Assembly (NCBI RefSeq): GCF_001591345.1
Contig: NZ_BCUS01000025.1
Span: 1 to 64,000 of the forward strand
Source: Variovorax boronicumulans NBRC 103145
Lineage (GTDB): Bacteria; Pseudomonadota; Gammaproteobacteria; Burkholderiales; Burkholderiaceae_C
Direction of reading: 5' to 3'
DNA length: 64,000 nucleotides
In this document: positions 8,481 to 19,225 of the stretch, one piece after another
Position numbering within the stretch: the stretch's first letter is position 1
Layout: every line of letters begins with the position of its first letter
The notes under the pieces: model-generated
Database searches by the model: none
Seen by the model: the letters and a program-made list of their open reading frames with translations, nothing else
Told to the model about the DNA's origin: nothing
Position numbers and translations under genes: made by a program

Positions 8481-8508
8481 AAAAAACGCGCCCGAGGGCG
8501 CGTTTTTT
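8481..8508. terminator. Bidirectional intrinsic terminator
   Basis: A-run, GC-rich hairpin (ACGCGCCC-GAG-GGCGCGT) and T-run of six between the converging lipoprotein and gap genes. The A-tract on the left and T-tract on the right let it stop transcription from both sides. Confidence 0.92.
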
Positions 8509-8525
8509 GTGGGAGCCGCGAAGTC

Positions 8526-11696
<3,171 letters not shown>

Positions 11697-11845
11697 GGGC
11701 AGTGGGCTTTCGGGGGAAAAGGGTGGGTGGGGGATACGGGAGAACCCGAGATTTTACCGGGCGAGCCGCGCCCGGCCTCGATACAGGGCCAACACCCCGC
11801 TGATGCTCTCTTGTGTCGCAGGCCCGGCTGCTAGAGTTGCCCCCC

Positions 11846-12235
11846 ATGCAAGGGCTGCACCTCACCGCCGATCTCCACGACTGCCAATGCGGCCTCCAAT
11901 GGCTCACCGACGGGCGCGCGCTCGGCGAGGTCTGCACCAAGGCCGTGGCCGCCGCCGGGCTGCAGGCCGTGGGCAAGCTGGTCCACGGCTTTCCGGCCAC
12001 GCCGCAGGGGCCGGGCGGCGTGACGGCCACGCTGCTGCTGGCCGAATCGCACCTGTGCATCCACACCTGGCCGGAGCAGCGCGGCGTGACGCTCGACGTG
12101 TACGTCTGCAACTTCGGCGCCGACCACTCGGCCAAGGCGCATGCGCTGATGGCCTGCCTGGTGGCGCTGTTCCAGCCCCGCCACAGCGAGCGCAACGAAC
12201 TGCAACGCGGCCGTGTGGCCGGGTCGGTGCAGTGA
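11846..12235 (+). CDS. speD: S-adenosylmethionine decarboxylase proenzyme (SpeD, prokaryotic class 1B)
   Basis: 129-residue pyruvoyl enzyme that makes decarboxylated SAM, the aminopropyl donor for spermidine. The self-cleavage site is Glu67-Ser68 in LAESHLCIHTWPE; Ser68 becomes the pyruvoyl group. Processing and catalytic residues His73 and Cys88 keep the same spacing as Ser63/His68/Cys83 of the Thermotoga enzyme. Start at ATG 11846 (MQGLHLTADL) rather than 11813. The stop overlaps the murU start (TGATG). No speE next to it; the membrane spermidine-synthase-like gene at 31398-32954 is the nearest potential partner. Confidence 0.93.
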   Translation: MQGLHLTADLHDCQCGLQWLTDGRALGEVCTKAVAAAGLQAVGKLVHGFPATPQGPGGVTATLLLAESHLCIHTWPEQRGVTLDVYVCNFGADHSAKAHALMACLVALFQPRHSERNELQRGRVAGSVQ

Positions 12236-12978
12236 TGGCGGTGCGCGCGATGATCCTGGCCGCCGGCCGCGGCGAACGCATGCGGCCGCTGACCGACGCC
12301 ACGCCCAAGCCCCTGCTCGAAGTGCGCGGCAAGCCGCTGATGCAGTGGCCGATGGAGGCGCTGGCCGACGGCGGCTTCACCGAGCTGGTGGTCAACACCG
12401 ACTGGCTGGGCGCGCAGGTCGCCGCCCGGTTCGGCGCGCGCCCCGTGCTGGACGGGCGTGGTGCGCTGTCCATTTCGTATTCCGACGAGGGCCGCGACTT
12501 CGGCGGCGCGCTTGAAACAGCCGGTGGCATCGTGCGCGCGCTGCCGCTGCTGGGTGAGGTGTTCTGGGTGGCGGCGGGCGACGTGTTCGCACCGGGCTTT
12601 CGCTTCACCCAGGCCGCGGTCGACCGCTTCCTGGCCAGCGGCAAGCTCGCCCACCTGTGGCTGGTGCCGAATCCGGCGCACAACCCCAAGGGCGACTTCG
12701 GCCTCTCGCCCGACGGGCTCGCGCTGAACCAGGCGGCCGAGAAGTACACCTTCTCGACCATCGGCCTGTACCGCGCCGCGCTGTTCGCGCCGCCGTACTG
12801 CGACATCCCGGCCGGCAATCCGGACGGCATCAAGGCCCCGCTGGCACCGATCCTGCGCGCGGCCATGGACAACCAGCAGGTGAGCGCCGAGCTCTACACC
12901 GGCGACTGGACCGACGTGGGCACGCCGCAGCGCCTGCAGCAACTCAACGCCGGGGTCGCGCCGGCAGCGGGCGCATGA
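12235..12978 (+). CDS. murU: N-acetylmuramate alpha-1-phosphate uridylyltransferase (MurU-like)
   Basis: 247-residue sugar-1-phosphate nucleotidyltransferase with the G-x-G-x-R-M nucleotide loop (MILAAGRGERMRPLTD) and the KPLLEVRGKPLM segment typical of MurU. In Pseudomonas, MurU turns MurNAc-1-phosphate into UDP-MurNAc, bypassing de novo synthesis (and fosfomycin). The anomeric kinase AmgK that feeds it is usually next door; here the AmgK candidate is 32 kb away beside lptD (44690-45787). The gene starts inside the speD stop and ends inside the start of the next gene, so three genes are translationally coupled. Other sugar nucleotidyltransferase roles remain possible. Confidence 0.85.
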   Translation: MAVRAMILAAGRGERMRPLTDATPKPLLEVRGKPLMQWPMEALADGGFTELVVNTDWLGAQVAARFGARPVLDGRGALSISYSDEGRDFGGALETAGGIVRALPLLGEVFWVAAGDVFAPGFRFTQAAVDRFLASGKLAHLWLVPNPAHNPKGDFGLSPDGLALNQAAEKYTFSTIGLYRAALFAPPYCDIPAGNPDGIKAPLAPILRAAMDNQQVSAELYTGDWTDVGTPQRLQQLNAGVAPAAGA

Positions 12979-13940
12979 CAACGCTCGCGCCGCTGCCCGA
13001 CGCCCTGCGCCTGCTGCCGCAGCGCCTGCACGACCTGGCCCTGGCCACCGCCGCCGAACGCAATGACGGCGCGCCCGAAGACCCGCTGACCGTGCCGCTC
13101 TACGTGAGCGACTTCACGCGCCTGAGCCTCGCGCCCATGCGCCAGGGCTGGCACGTCGAATACTTCGGCGACACCTGGGGCGACGCCTTCGACGAAACCC
13201 TCGCCTGCCTGAGCCGGCAGGACGTGGCCGACTGCCTCACCTCGCTGTCGTTCAGCGGCCCCGACAGCGGCGCCAACGGCTCGCGCGAATGGATGTTCAC
13301 GCCGCTGCTCGAGAGCCCGGTGATGTTTCCCCGCCTGCGCTCGCTGTTCATCAAGCCGACGCAGCCCGAGGACCACAACCAGTCGCTCGTCTGCACCAGC
13401 GACGGCATCCTCGAGGAAGGCGGCGACATCGCGCGCTGGGTGCGCAAGACGCCGCACCTGAGCGAACTGACGGTGCCGAACGCGCCGAACGCCGACTTCT
13501 TCGCCGTGCCGCTGCCGCAACTGACCAGCCTGTGCGTCGGCGCGCATTTCGCCACGCAGCACTTCATCCGCCACCTGGCCGCCGCAACGCAGCTGCCGGG
13601 CCTCAGGCTGCTGGATTTTTCCGAATCCACCGAGCAGCAGATGGCGTGGCCGGCCGACCGGACGCCCGGCGGCATCACGGCCTTCGAAGACTACGAGGCC
13701 TTGCTGCACAGCCCCGTGGGCGCGCAGCTGCGCGTGCTGAGGCTGCGCAACACCTGCCTCGACCTGGCCCAGCTGCAGCAGCTGCAGCAGCTGCAGCAGC
13801 TGCAGGGCGTGCGGCAGCGGCTGCAATTCATGGTCATCCAGTCAACGATCGGCGGCTACGTCAGCCACTTTGCACAGGATGTGTTCCCATGGCGGCATCT
13901 GGTACCCGCGGACCCCGGACTTGCACCGTATCGAAAGTGA
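12975..13940 (+). CDS. Uncharacterised leucine/glutamine-rich protein
   Basis: 321-residue protein, cytosolic by appearance (no signal peptide or membrane helix). It is coupled to murU by an ATGA overlap. The central part has a leucine-rich-repeat-like rhythm (LTSLSFSG, LRSLFIKP, LSELTVPN, LTSLCVGAHF, LRLLDFSE, LRVLRLRN), each about 30-50 residues apart, suggesting a solenoid. Near the C-terminus a nine-base unit is repeated four times and codes QLQ units (13770-13805). I do not recognise a named family. The end FAQDVFPWRHLVPADPG runs up to the pepP ribosome site. Confidence 0.8.
   Translation: MTTLAPLPDALRLLPQRLHDLALATAAERNDGAPEDPLTVPLYVSDFTRLSLAPMRQGWHVEYFGDTWGDAFDETLACLSRQDVADCLTSLSFSGPDSGANGSREWMFTPLLESPVMFPRLRSLFIKPTQPEDHNQSLVCTSDGILEEGGDIARWVRKTPHLSELTVPNAPNADFFAVPLPQLTSLCVGAHFATQHFIRHLAAATQLPGLRLLDFSESTEQQMAWPADRTPGGITAFEDYEALLHSPVGAQLRVLRLRNTCLDLAQLQQLQQLQQLQGVRQRLQFMVIQSTIGGYVSHFAQDVFPWRHLVPADPGLAPYRK
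13770..13805 (+). repeat. Four tandem copies of the 9-mer CAGCTGCAG inside a gene
   Basis: In-frame coding microsatellite giving Gln-Leu-Gln units in the uncharacterised protein at 12975-13940. Each unit is itself palindromic in part (CTGCAG). Slipped-strand changes would add or remove three residues without breaking the frame. Confidence 0.9.
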
Positions 13941-13946
13941 AATCCC

Positions 13947-15338
13947 ATGCTCAATGACACCACGATCTACGCCGAGCGCCGCGCGCGCCTCGCTTCGCAA
14001 CTGGGCAAGGACGGCATCGCCATCGTCCCGACCGCGCCCGAGCGCCAGCGCAACCGCGACAGCGACTTCCTGTTCCGCCACGACAGCTACTTCTACTACC
14101 TGACCGGCTTCACCGAGCCCAACGCCTGGCTGGTGCTGGCGGGCGACGGCCGCGCCACGTTGTTCTGCGCGCCGAAAGACCTCGAACGCGAGATCTGGGA
14201 CGGCTACCGCCTCGGCCCCGACGCCGCCCCCGCCGCGCTGGGCGTGGACGAGGCCTTCTCGGTGAACGACCTCGACGCCAAGCTGCCGAAGCTGCTCGAG
14301 AACCGCTCGACCGTGTGGTTCCCCTTCGCCACCCACAAGGGCCTGGAAACCCGCATCGACGGCTGGCTGCAGTCGGTGCGTGCGCGCGTGCGCTACGGTG
14401 CGCTGTGCCCCGAAGAACAACGCGACCTGTGCGGCCCGCTCGACGAGATGCGCCTCGTGAAGGACGCGCACGAGCAGGACATCATGCGCCGCGCCGCGCA
14501 GATCAGCGCCCGCGCCCACATCCGCGCGATGCAGCTGTCGGCGCGCATGCTGCGCGAGGGCAAGGACGTGCGCGAGTACCACCTCGACGCCGAGCTGCTG
14601 CACGAGTTCCGCCTGGGCGGTTCGCAGTACCCGGCCTACGGTTCCATCGTCGCGGCCGGCGCCAATGCCTGCGTGCTGCATTACCGCGCCGACGCCGCGC
14701 CCGTGCGCAAGGGCGAGCTGGTGCTGATCGACGCCGGCTGCGAGCTCGACGGCTACGCCAGCGACATCACCCGCACCTTCCCGGCCGACGGCAAGTTCAG
14801 CGGCCCGCAGCGCGCGCTGTACGACCTGGTGCTCGCCAGCCAGGACGCCTCGGCCGCCGCCACCAAGGCCGGCAACCGCTTCAACGACCCGCACGACGCG
14901 GCCGTGAAAGTGCTGGCGCAGGGCATGCTCGACCTGGGCCTGCTCGACGGCAACAAGGTCGGCAGCGTCGACGACGTGATCGACTCGCGCGCCTACTTCC
15001 AGTTCTACATGCACCGCACCGGCCACTGGCTGGGCATGGACGTGCACGACTGCGGCAGCTATGTCGAACCCACGCAGGTGGGCGAAGTGAGCGAGCGCAA
15101 GGACCCGCTGTCCAACGAACTCATCAAGAACCGCCCGAGCCGCATCCTGCACCCGGGCATGGTGCTGACGCTGGAGCCCGGCATCTACGTGCGGCCCGGC
15201 GAAGGCGTGCCCGAGAAATTCCACAACATCGGCATCCGCATCGAGGACGACGCGATCGTCACGGCCACGGGCTGCGAACTGATTTCGCGGGGGGTGCCGG
15301 TGAAGGCGGATGAGATCGAGGCGTTGATGCGCGCCTGA
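13947..15338 (+). CDS. pepP: Xaa-Pro aminopeptidase (PepP)
   Basis: 463-residue M24 metallopeptidase removing N-terminal residues next to proline. The creatinase-like N-terminal domain (residues about 1-170) contains the family segment SDFLFRHDSYFYYLTGF. The pita-bread domain carries all five dinuclear metal ligands: Asp262 and Asp273 (LIDAGCELDGYASDITRTF), His360 (TGHWLG), Glu410 (TLEPGIYV) and Glu433 (IRIEDD). Compared with E. coli PepP there are about 20 extra residues between His360 and Glu410 (EVSERKDPLSNELIKNR). Six bases separate it from the previous gene, so it likely ends the speD-murU operon. Confidence 0.96.
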   Translation: MLNDTTIYAERRARLASQLGKDGIAIVPTAPERQRNRDSDFLFRHDSYFYYLTGFTEPNAWLVLAGDGRATLFCAPKDLEREIWDGYRLGPDAAPAALGVDEAFSVNDLDAKLPKLLENRSTVWFPFATHKGLETRIDGWLQSVRARVRYGALCPEEQRDLCGPLDEMRLVKDAHEQDIMRRAAQISARAHIRAMQLSARMLREGKDVREYHLDAELLHEFRLGGSQYPAYGSIVAAGANACVLHYRADAAPVRKGELVLIDAGCELDGYASDITRTFPADGKFSGPQRALYDLVLASQDASAAATKAGNRFNDPHDAAVKVLAQGMLDLGLLDGNKVGSVDDVIDSRAYFQFYMHRTGHWLGMDVHDCGSYVEPTQVGEVSERKDPLSNELIKNRPSRILHPGMVLTLEPGIYVRPGEGVPEKFHNIGIRIEDDAIVTATGCELISRGVPVKADEIEALMRA

Positions 15339-15345
15339 GCGCGGA

Positions 15346-15693
15346 TCAGCCGGGCAGCGCGCAGAACAGCGCCTGCCCGATCGCGAGCACCGCGGCGCCC
15401 ATGGCAATGCGCGGAAAACGGTGCGGCAGCCCGCTCAACAACCCGACCGTCGCCAGCGCCGCCGCAGTGAGCGCTCCGAGCCACAGCACCCATCCCACCG
15501 ACCCGCCCGCAGCCTCCAGGCTGGCCCACAGCGACAGGCACAGCAGCGCCGTGCCCCCGAGCTGCAGCCATCGGCGCCAGGCGCCCGGCGTGCTGCCGCG
15601 GCCGAAGACGTCTTCGCTGTGGCGGTCCATCGCGAGGCTCAGCGCGCAGAAGCCGGCCAGCGAGGCGGCGAACACCAACCCGAGCAGCGGCAT
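15346..15693 (-). CDS. DUF3325 domain inner-membrane protein
   Basis: 115-residue hydrophobic protein with about four predicted membrane helices (for example LVFAASLAGFCALSLAMD and WLGALTAAALATVGLLSG). DUF3325 proteins occur beside PepSY membrane reductase-like proteins in iron-regulated loci. Start ATG at 15693 overlaps the PepSY stop by one base (TGATG), so it is the third gene of the Fur-controlled operon. The exact function is unknown; the context points to siderophore iron release or uptake across the inner membrane. Confidence 0.85.
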   Translation of the reverse strand: MPLLGLVFAASLAGFCALSLAMDRHSEDVFGRGSTPGAWRRWLQLGGTALLCLSLWASLEAAGGSVGWVLWLGALTAAALATVGLLSGLPHRFPRIAMGAAVLAIGQALFCALPG

Positions 15694-17342
15694 CACGACC
15701 CCTGGCCCGACGCAGCGAGTTCTGTCGGCGGCGACTTGACGGCTTTCTTCGGCGCGGCCAGCGCCTTGCGGCGCTTGCGCTCCACCAGCCAGGTCGCACC
15801 CGCCAACCCCAGGCCGAGCGCGATCGCCACGAGGTCGAAGCCCGCCACCGAACTCGGGCCGGTGCGCAGGCTCACGGTGAGCGGCGCGGGGCCGGTGAAG
15901 GCATTGAGCACCGGCAGCAGCGCGAACAGCAGCGCGCCGAGCGCGAGCTGCGCCTGCCACATGCGCAGGGTCGGGCGCAGCAGGCCCAGCACGGCGGTGG
16001 CGCCCCAGACGATGAAGAACCAGCGGATCTCGGCCTCGTTGCGGCCGGCCACGTCGACCGGCAGCAGGCGGTTGGCCCAGAAGAAGGCAGCCATCGCCAC
16101 GGGCAGGCCGGCGATCGCGCCGAGATTCAGCCCGTCAACCAGCCGCAGGCCGAAGCCGATGCGTCCGCCCTGCTTGAGGGTCTTGGCGTATTTCTGGCGC
16201 TCCTTCACGGCCCACAGCAAGAGGCCCGTGGCCACCATCAGGCAGCCCGCCAGGCCCGAGACGAAGAACAGCGCGCGCAGCAGCGGATCGGCAAAGCGGC
16301 CGATGTGCAGGCCGTAGAGCACGCCGCGCGTTTCGGCCGCGGCCTTGGGCACGTCGCCGAAGCTGCCGATGAGCGCGCCGGTCGTGCCGTTGAACTGCAT
16401 GCTGGGCTGGTCGTACGACAGGTGCCGGCCTTCGGCCCGCGTGAGCGAGACCACGGCGTTGGCGTCGTTGGGCTGGTGCACCACGATGCGGCCGACGGGC
16501 GCGCCGTCCCAGTGGGCCGTGGCCTGCGCCACCATGGGTGCGAGGGGCGCCAGCGCGGCCTTGGTGCCCGAGGCCTTGATCTGCGTGCGCACGCCGCCCG
16601 GGAAGGCCTCGGCGAAGAAGGTGTCGTTGCCGCCGTGCGCCTTGTAGGCCACCTGCGGGCCCCACGGCATGTACATGAACATCAGCGTGACCAGCCCGGT
16701 GTAGGTGATCATGGCGTGGTACGGCAGCGCGAGCACGGCGGTGACGTTGTGCGCGTCGAGCCACGAGCGCTGGCCCTTCTTCGGGCGGAAGGTGAAGAAG
16801 TCCTTGAAGATGCGCTTGTGCGTGACGATGCCGCTGACGATGGCCACGAGCATGAACATCGCGCAGAAGCCGACGATCCAGCGTGCCCAGAGCGCGGGCA
16901 TGTAGTGCAGGTCGAAGTGCAGGCGGTAGAAGAACTCGCCGCCGCGCGTCTCGCGCGGCGCGGTGATCGCCTGGCCCGTGGCCGGGTCGAGCATGGCGCG
17001 GTCGAAGCTGCGGCGCCGGTCCACGGGCGGCGAGCCGGGTGGCGGCGGCGGCTTGGCCCACAGCAGGCTCACGCCGGGCTCGCGCTCGGTGGGCAGGGTG
17101 ATGAACCAGCGCGTGGCATCGGGCGCGTGGCGCTGCATGAAAGCCAGCGCGTTGTCGGCGGCCACCGGCTGCGGCACCGTGCCCGGCGTCACGGCGTGCA
17201 GCTCCGGCTTCATCCAGAAGGTGATCTCGTCCTTGAAGTACGAGGCCGTGCCGGCCGCGAACACCATGAAGAGCACCCAGCCGACCAGCAGGCCCGACCA
17301 GGTGTGCAGCCAGGCCATCGACTGACGGAATCCTTCCTTCAT
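15693..17342 (-). CDS. PepSY-associated transmembrane protein (iron-regulated)
   Basis: 549-residue integral membrane protein of the PepSY_TM family. It opens with MKEGFRQSMAWLHTWSGLLVGWVLF, the characteristic first helix with conserved His that can hold heme, followed by a large periplasmic PepSY region (about residues 40-180), two central helices around residues 190-260, another periplasmic section, and four C-terminal helices. FoxB/PiuB-type relatives reduce ferric siderophores in the inner membrane. It is preceded by DUF3649 (ATGA overlap) and a Fur box. I start at 17342 rather than 17453 because this matches the family N-terminus. No TonB receptor is in view. Confidence 0.9.
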   Translation of the reverse strand: MKEGFRQSMAWLHTWSGLLVGWVLFMVFAAGTASYFKDEITFWMKPELHAVTPGTVPQPVAADNALAFMQRHAPDATRWFITLPTEREPGVSLLWAKPPPPPGSPPVDRRRSFDRAMLDPATGQAITAPRETRGGEFFYRLHFDLHYMPALWARWIVGFCAMFMLVAIVSGIVTHKRIFKDFFTFRPKKGQRSWLDAHNVTAVLALPYHAMITYTGLVTLMFMYMPWGPQVAYKAHGGNDTFFAEAFPGGVRTQIKASGTKAALAPLAPMVAQATAHWDGAPVGRIVVHQPNDANAVVSLTRAEGRHLSYDQPSMQFNGTTGALIGSFGDVPKAAAETRGVLYGLHIGRFADPLLRALFFVSGLAGCLMVATGLLLWAVKERQKYAKTLKQGGRIGFGLRLVDGLNLGAIAGLPVAMAAFFWANRLLPVDVAGRNEAEIRWFFIVWGATAVLGLLRPTLRMWQAQLALGALLFALLPVLNAFTGPAPLTVSLRTGPSSVAGFDLVAIALGLGLAGATWLVERKRRKALAAPKKAVKSPPTELAASGQGS

Positions 17343-17647
17343 GCGGCACCTCCGCCGCCCTGGGTCCACAGCAGCAACAGCAGGCCCTGCAGGGCCGCCG
17401 CGATGGCAAGGCCGGTCCAGGCGCGCCACGCCGAGCGCGCCGCGAAGACCCACATCACGGCCACGGCGTAGACGAGGAAGGAGGCCAGCGTGCCGGTCAG
17501 CGCGGCTTCGCTGCGCGCCATGCCGAAGAGGGCGGGCAGGCCCAGCGCGAGCACGGCGGCCGACAGCGCAGCCACGCCGTAGCCGCCCGCGATGGCGGCG
17601 ACGGCCCGCGACGCGACGCCCATCCGGTAGCGGAGGCCGGCGCTCAC
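17339..17647 (-). CDS. DUF3649 domain inner-membrane protein
   Basis: Small hydrophobic protein with three predicted helices (RAVAAIAGGYGVAALSAAVLAL, LTGTLASFLVYAVAVMWVFA, WTGLAIAAALQGLLLLLW), the first gene of the Fur-regulated set. The longest frame begins with an ATG at 17734, but that codon lies inside the Fur box, so the real start must be downstream. I choose the GTG at 17647 (VSAGLRYRMGVASRAV, 102 codons); the ATG at 17623 is the alternative. Its stop overlaps the PepSY start (ATGA). Confidence 0.8.
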   Translation of the reverse strand: MSAGLRYRMGVASRAVAAIAGGYGVAALSAAVLALGLPALFGMARSEAALTGTLASFLVYAVAVMWVFAARSAWRAWTGLAIAAALQGLLLLLWTQGGGGAA

Positions 17648-17713
17648 GACGGGCGCCGGACGACGTGCAAGGTCGTTCGGAAATTCATGGGACAGAGGGA
17701 GAGGAGAAACCTG

Positions 17714-17732
17714 GAGAATGAGAATCATACTC
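17714..17732 (-). promoter_or_regulatory. Fur box
   Basis: The 19 bases GAGAATGAGAATCATACTC match 15 of 19 positions of the classical Fur consensus GATAATGATAATCATTATC, and show its repeating GA-AAT hexamer architecture. It sits 67 bases upstream of the chosen DUF3649 start and points to iron repression of the DUF3649-PepSY-DUF3325 operon. Confidence 0.88.
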
Positions 17733-17797
17733 ATCTTCTGGGTTTTTCTCGCCCCCCGCCCATCCCGCGAGCGGGGCCTTGAAAGGCGCGCGGCGCC

Positions 17798-19150
17798 TTA
17801 CTTCGCCTGCAGCAACGCGCCGGCTTCGAGCAGCACCAGCTCGTTGTCGTCGGCCTTGTTCGGCTCGCGGCTGCTGGAGAACGGCAGGTTGTTGTCGTTG
17901 CCGACCACGATGTGCGTGGCATCGACCACGTCGACGTTCTCGATGGTGAAGAACGGGAACTTGAGCACGCCGTCGTTCAGCGGCTTGCGCGCGAGCTTGT
18001 CCGGGTCGGCGATGTTCAGCAGGTCGATGTAGCCGATCTTGCGCACCGCGCCGCCCACGTTCGCGTCGCTGAGCTCGACCTTGTAGACGCGCTTGAACTT
18101 CGCGATGTCGTGGAAGCAGTCGGTGCGCTTCTGGCCTTCGGGGCAGGCCTTGTCGCTCGTGCCTTCGCCGTTGTCGCGCTCGATGATGAGGCCGGTGGTG
18201 CCGTCGATCATGTTGAAGTCGCCGATGGCGTGGCCGTTGGCTTCGAGCACGTACTTCCAGTGACGGCCCGTCCATTTTTCGGAGGCCACGTCGAACTCCA
18301 GCACGCGCAGGGCTTCCTTGCCTTCAACCTTCTCGTAGTCCTTGGCCTCGGCGTTCCACACCGGGCCTTCGAGCAGCGCATAGAGCTTGCTGCCGTCCTT
18401 CGACGAGGCCATGCCTTCGAAGCCCTTCGAGCGCTTGACCTGGAAATCGACAGCGCCGCCTGGTGCGCCCGGTGTGGTGACCGCGGGGTGATCGGGCGAG
18501 CGCACGGCCTTGCCGTCGACCTGCGTGTCGAACACCGCGAGCACCTTGCCCTTCAGGTCGGCCTTGATCAGGAAGGGGCCGAACTCCTCGCCGATCCACA
18601 GCGCGCCGCCGGCGAACTGGAAGCTCTCGGGATCGAAGTCCGAACCCGTCAGGTAGCGCTGCTTCGTGCCTTCGTGAACGATGCGGAACGGCACCTTCTT
18701 GTCGGGGTCGTGCAGGAAGATGGTGTTGATGCGATTGAACTTGCCGCTCTTGAAGTCCACCTTGTAGTGGTTCAGGTAGAGCATGAAGTCGGGCGAGTTG
18801 GCCTTCGCGCCGGCGCCGTTGTCGGTGAGGATCCAGAACGAGCCGTCGTCCATCTTCTTGATGCCCGAGTGCCCCTGCAGCGGCTGGCCCTTGAAGGGCA
18901 CCGACACGCCGGTACCGCGGCCGCCCGAAAGCCCTTCGATCGTGCCCAGTGCCTCGACGCGCTTGCCCGAAGTGAACTTGCCGCTCACCTGCAGGTCGGC
19001 CGGCGCGTCTTTCGGTGCGGCGACGAAACTCTGCGCAGGCAGCACGGCGTGGCCGGAGAGCGTGGCGGGGAAGGCGGTCTGTGCGGCCGCGCCGCCGCAG
19101 GCGAGTGCGGTGGCCAGGGCGATGAAGGAGAGGGAGGCGAGACGCGTCAT
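17798..19150 (-). CDS. Esterase-like activity of phytase family protein, exported
   Basis: 450-residue periplasmic protein with a Sec signal peptide (MTRLASLSFIALATALACGGAAAQ). The body is the beta-propeller-like 'esterase-like activity of phytase' domain: EGLSGGRGTGV, HSGIKKMDDGSFWILTDNGAG, FDPESFQFAGGALWIGEEFGPFLI, GFEGMASSKDGSKLYALLEGP. Relatives hydrolyse phosphoester-like substrates with calcium, but substrates are rarely proven. Start chosen at 19150; the extension to 19216 is positively charged and not needed. It precedes the Fur operon on the same strand without clear sharing of a promoter; a role in phosphate or iron release is a guess. Confidence 0.88.
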   Translation of the reverse strand: MTRLASLSFIALATALACGGAAAQTAFPATLSGHAVLPAQSFVAAPKDAPADLQVSGKFTSGKRVEALGTIEGLSGGRGTGVSVPFKGQPLQGHSGIKKMDDGSFWILTDNGAGAKANSPDFMLYLNHYKVDFKSGKFNRINTIFLHDPDKKVPFRIVHEGTKQRYLTGSDFDPESFQFAGGALWIGEEFGPFLIKADLKGKVLAVFDTQVDGKAVRSPDHPAVTTPGAPGGAVDFQVKRSKGFEGMASSKDGSKLYALLEGPVWNAEAKDYEKVEGKEALRVLEFDVASEKWTGRHWKYVLEANGHAIGDFNMIDGTTGLIIERDNGEGTSDKACPEGQKRTDCFHDIAKFKRVYKVELSDANVGGAVRKIGYIDLLNIADPDKLARKPLNDGVLKFPFFTIENVDVVDATHIVVGNDNNLPFSSSREPNKADDNELVLLEAGALLQAK

Positions 19151-19225
19151 GGGCAGAAGAAAGGTTTCAGTCGAAACGCGAGACCATGCCCAGCCTGCGT
19201 GACGGCGCCGTGACATCCGTTCAGC

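Noticed and set aside
17757-17780. Hairpin after the phytase-like gene as terminator
   Set aside because: Stem CCCGC/GCGGG is present but no T-run follows on the minus strand, so it was not listed as a terminator.
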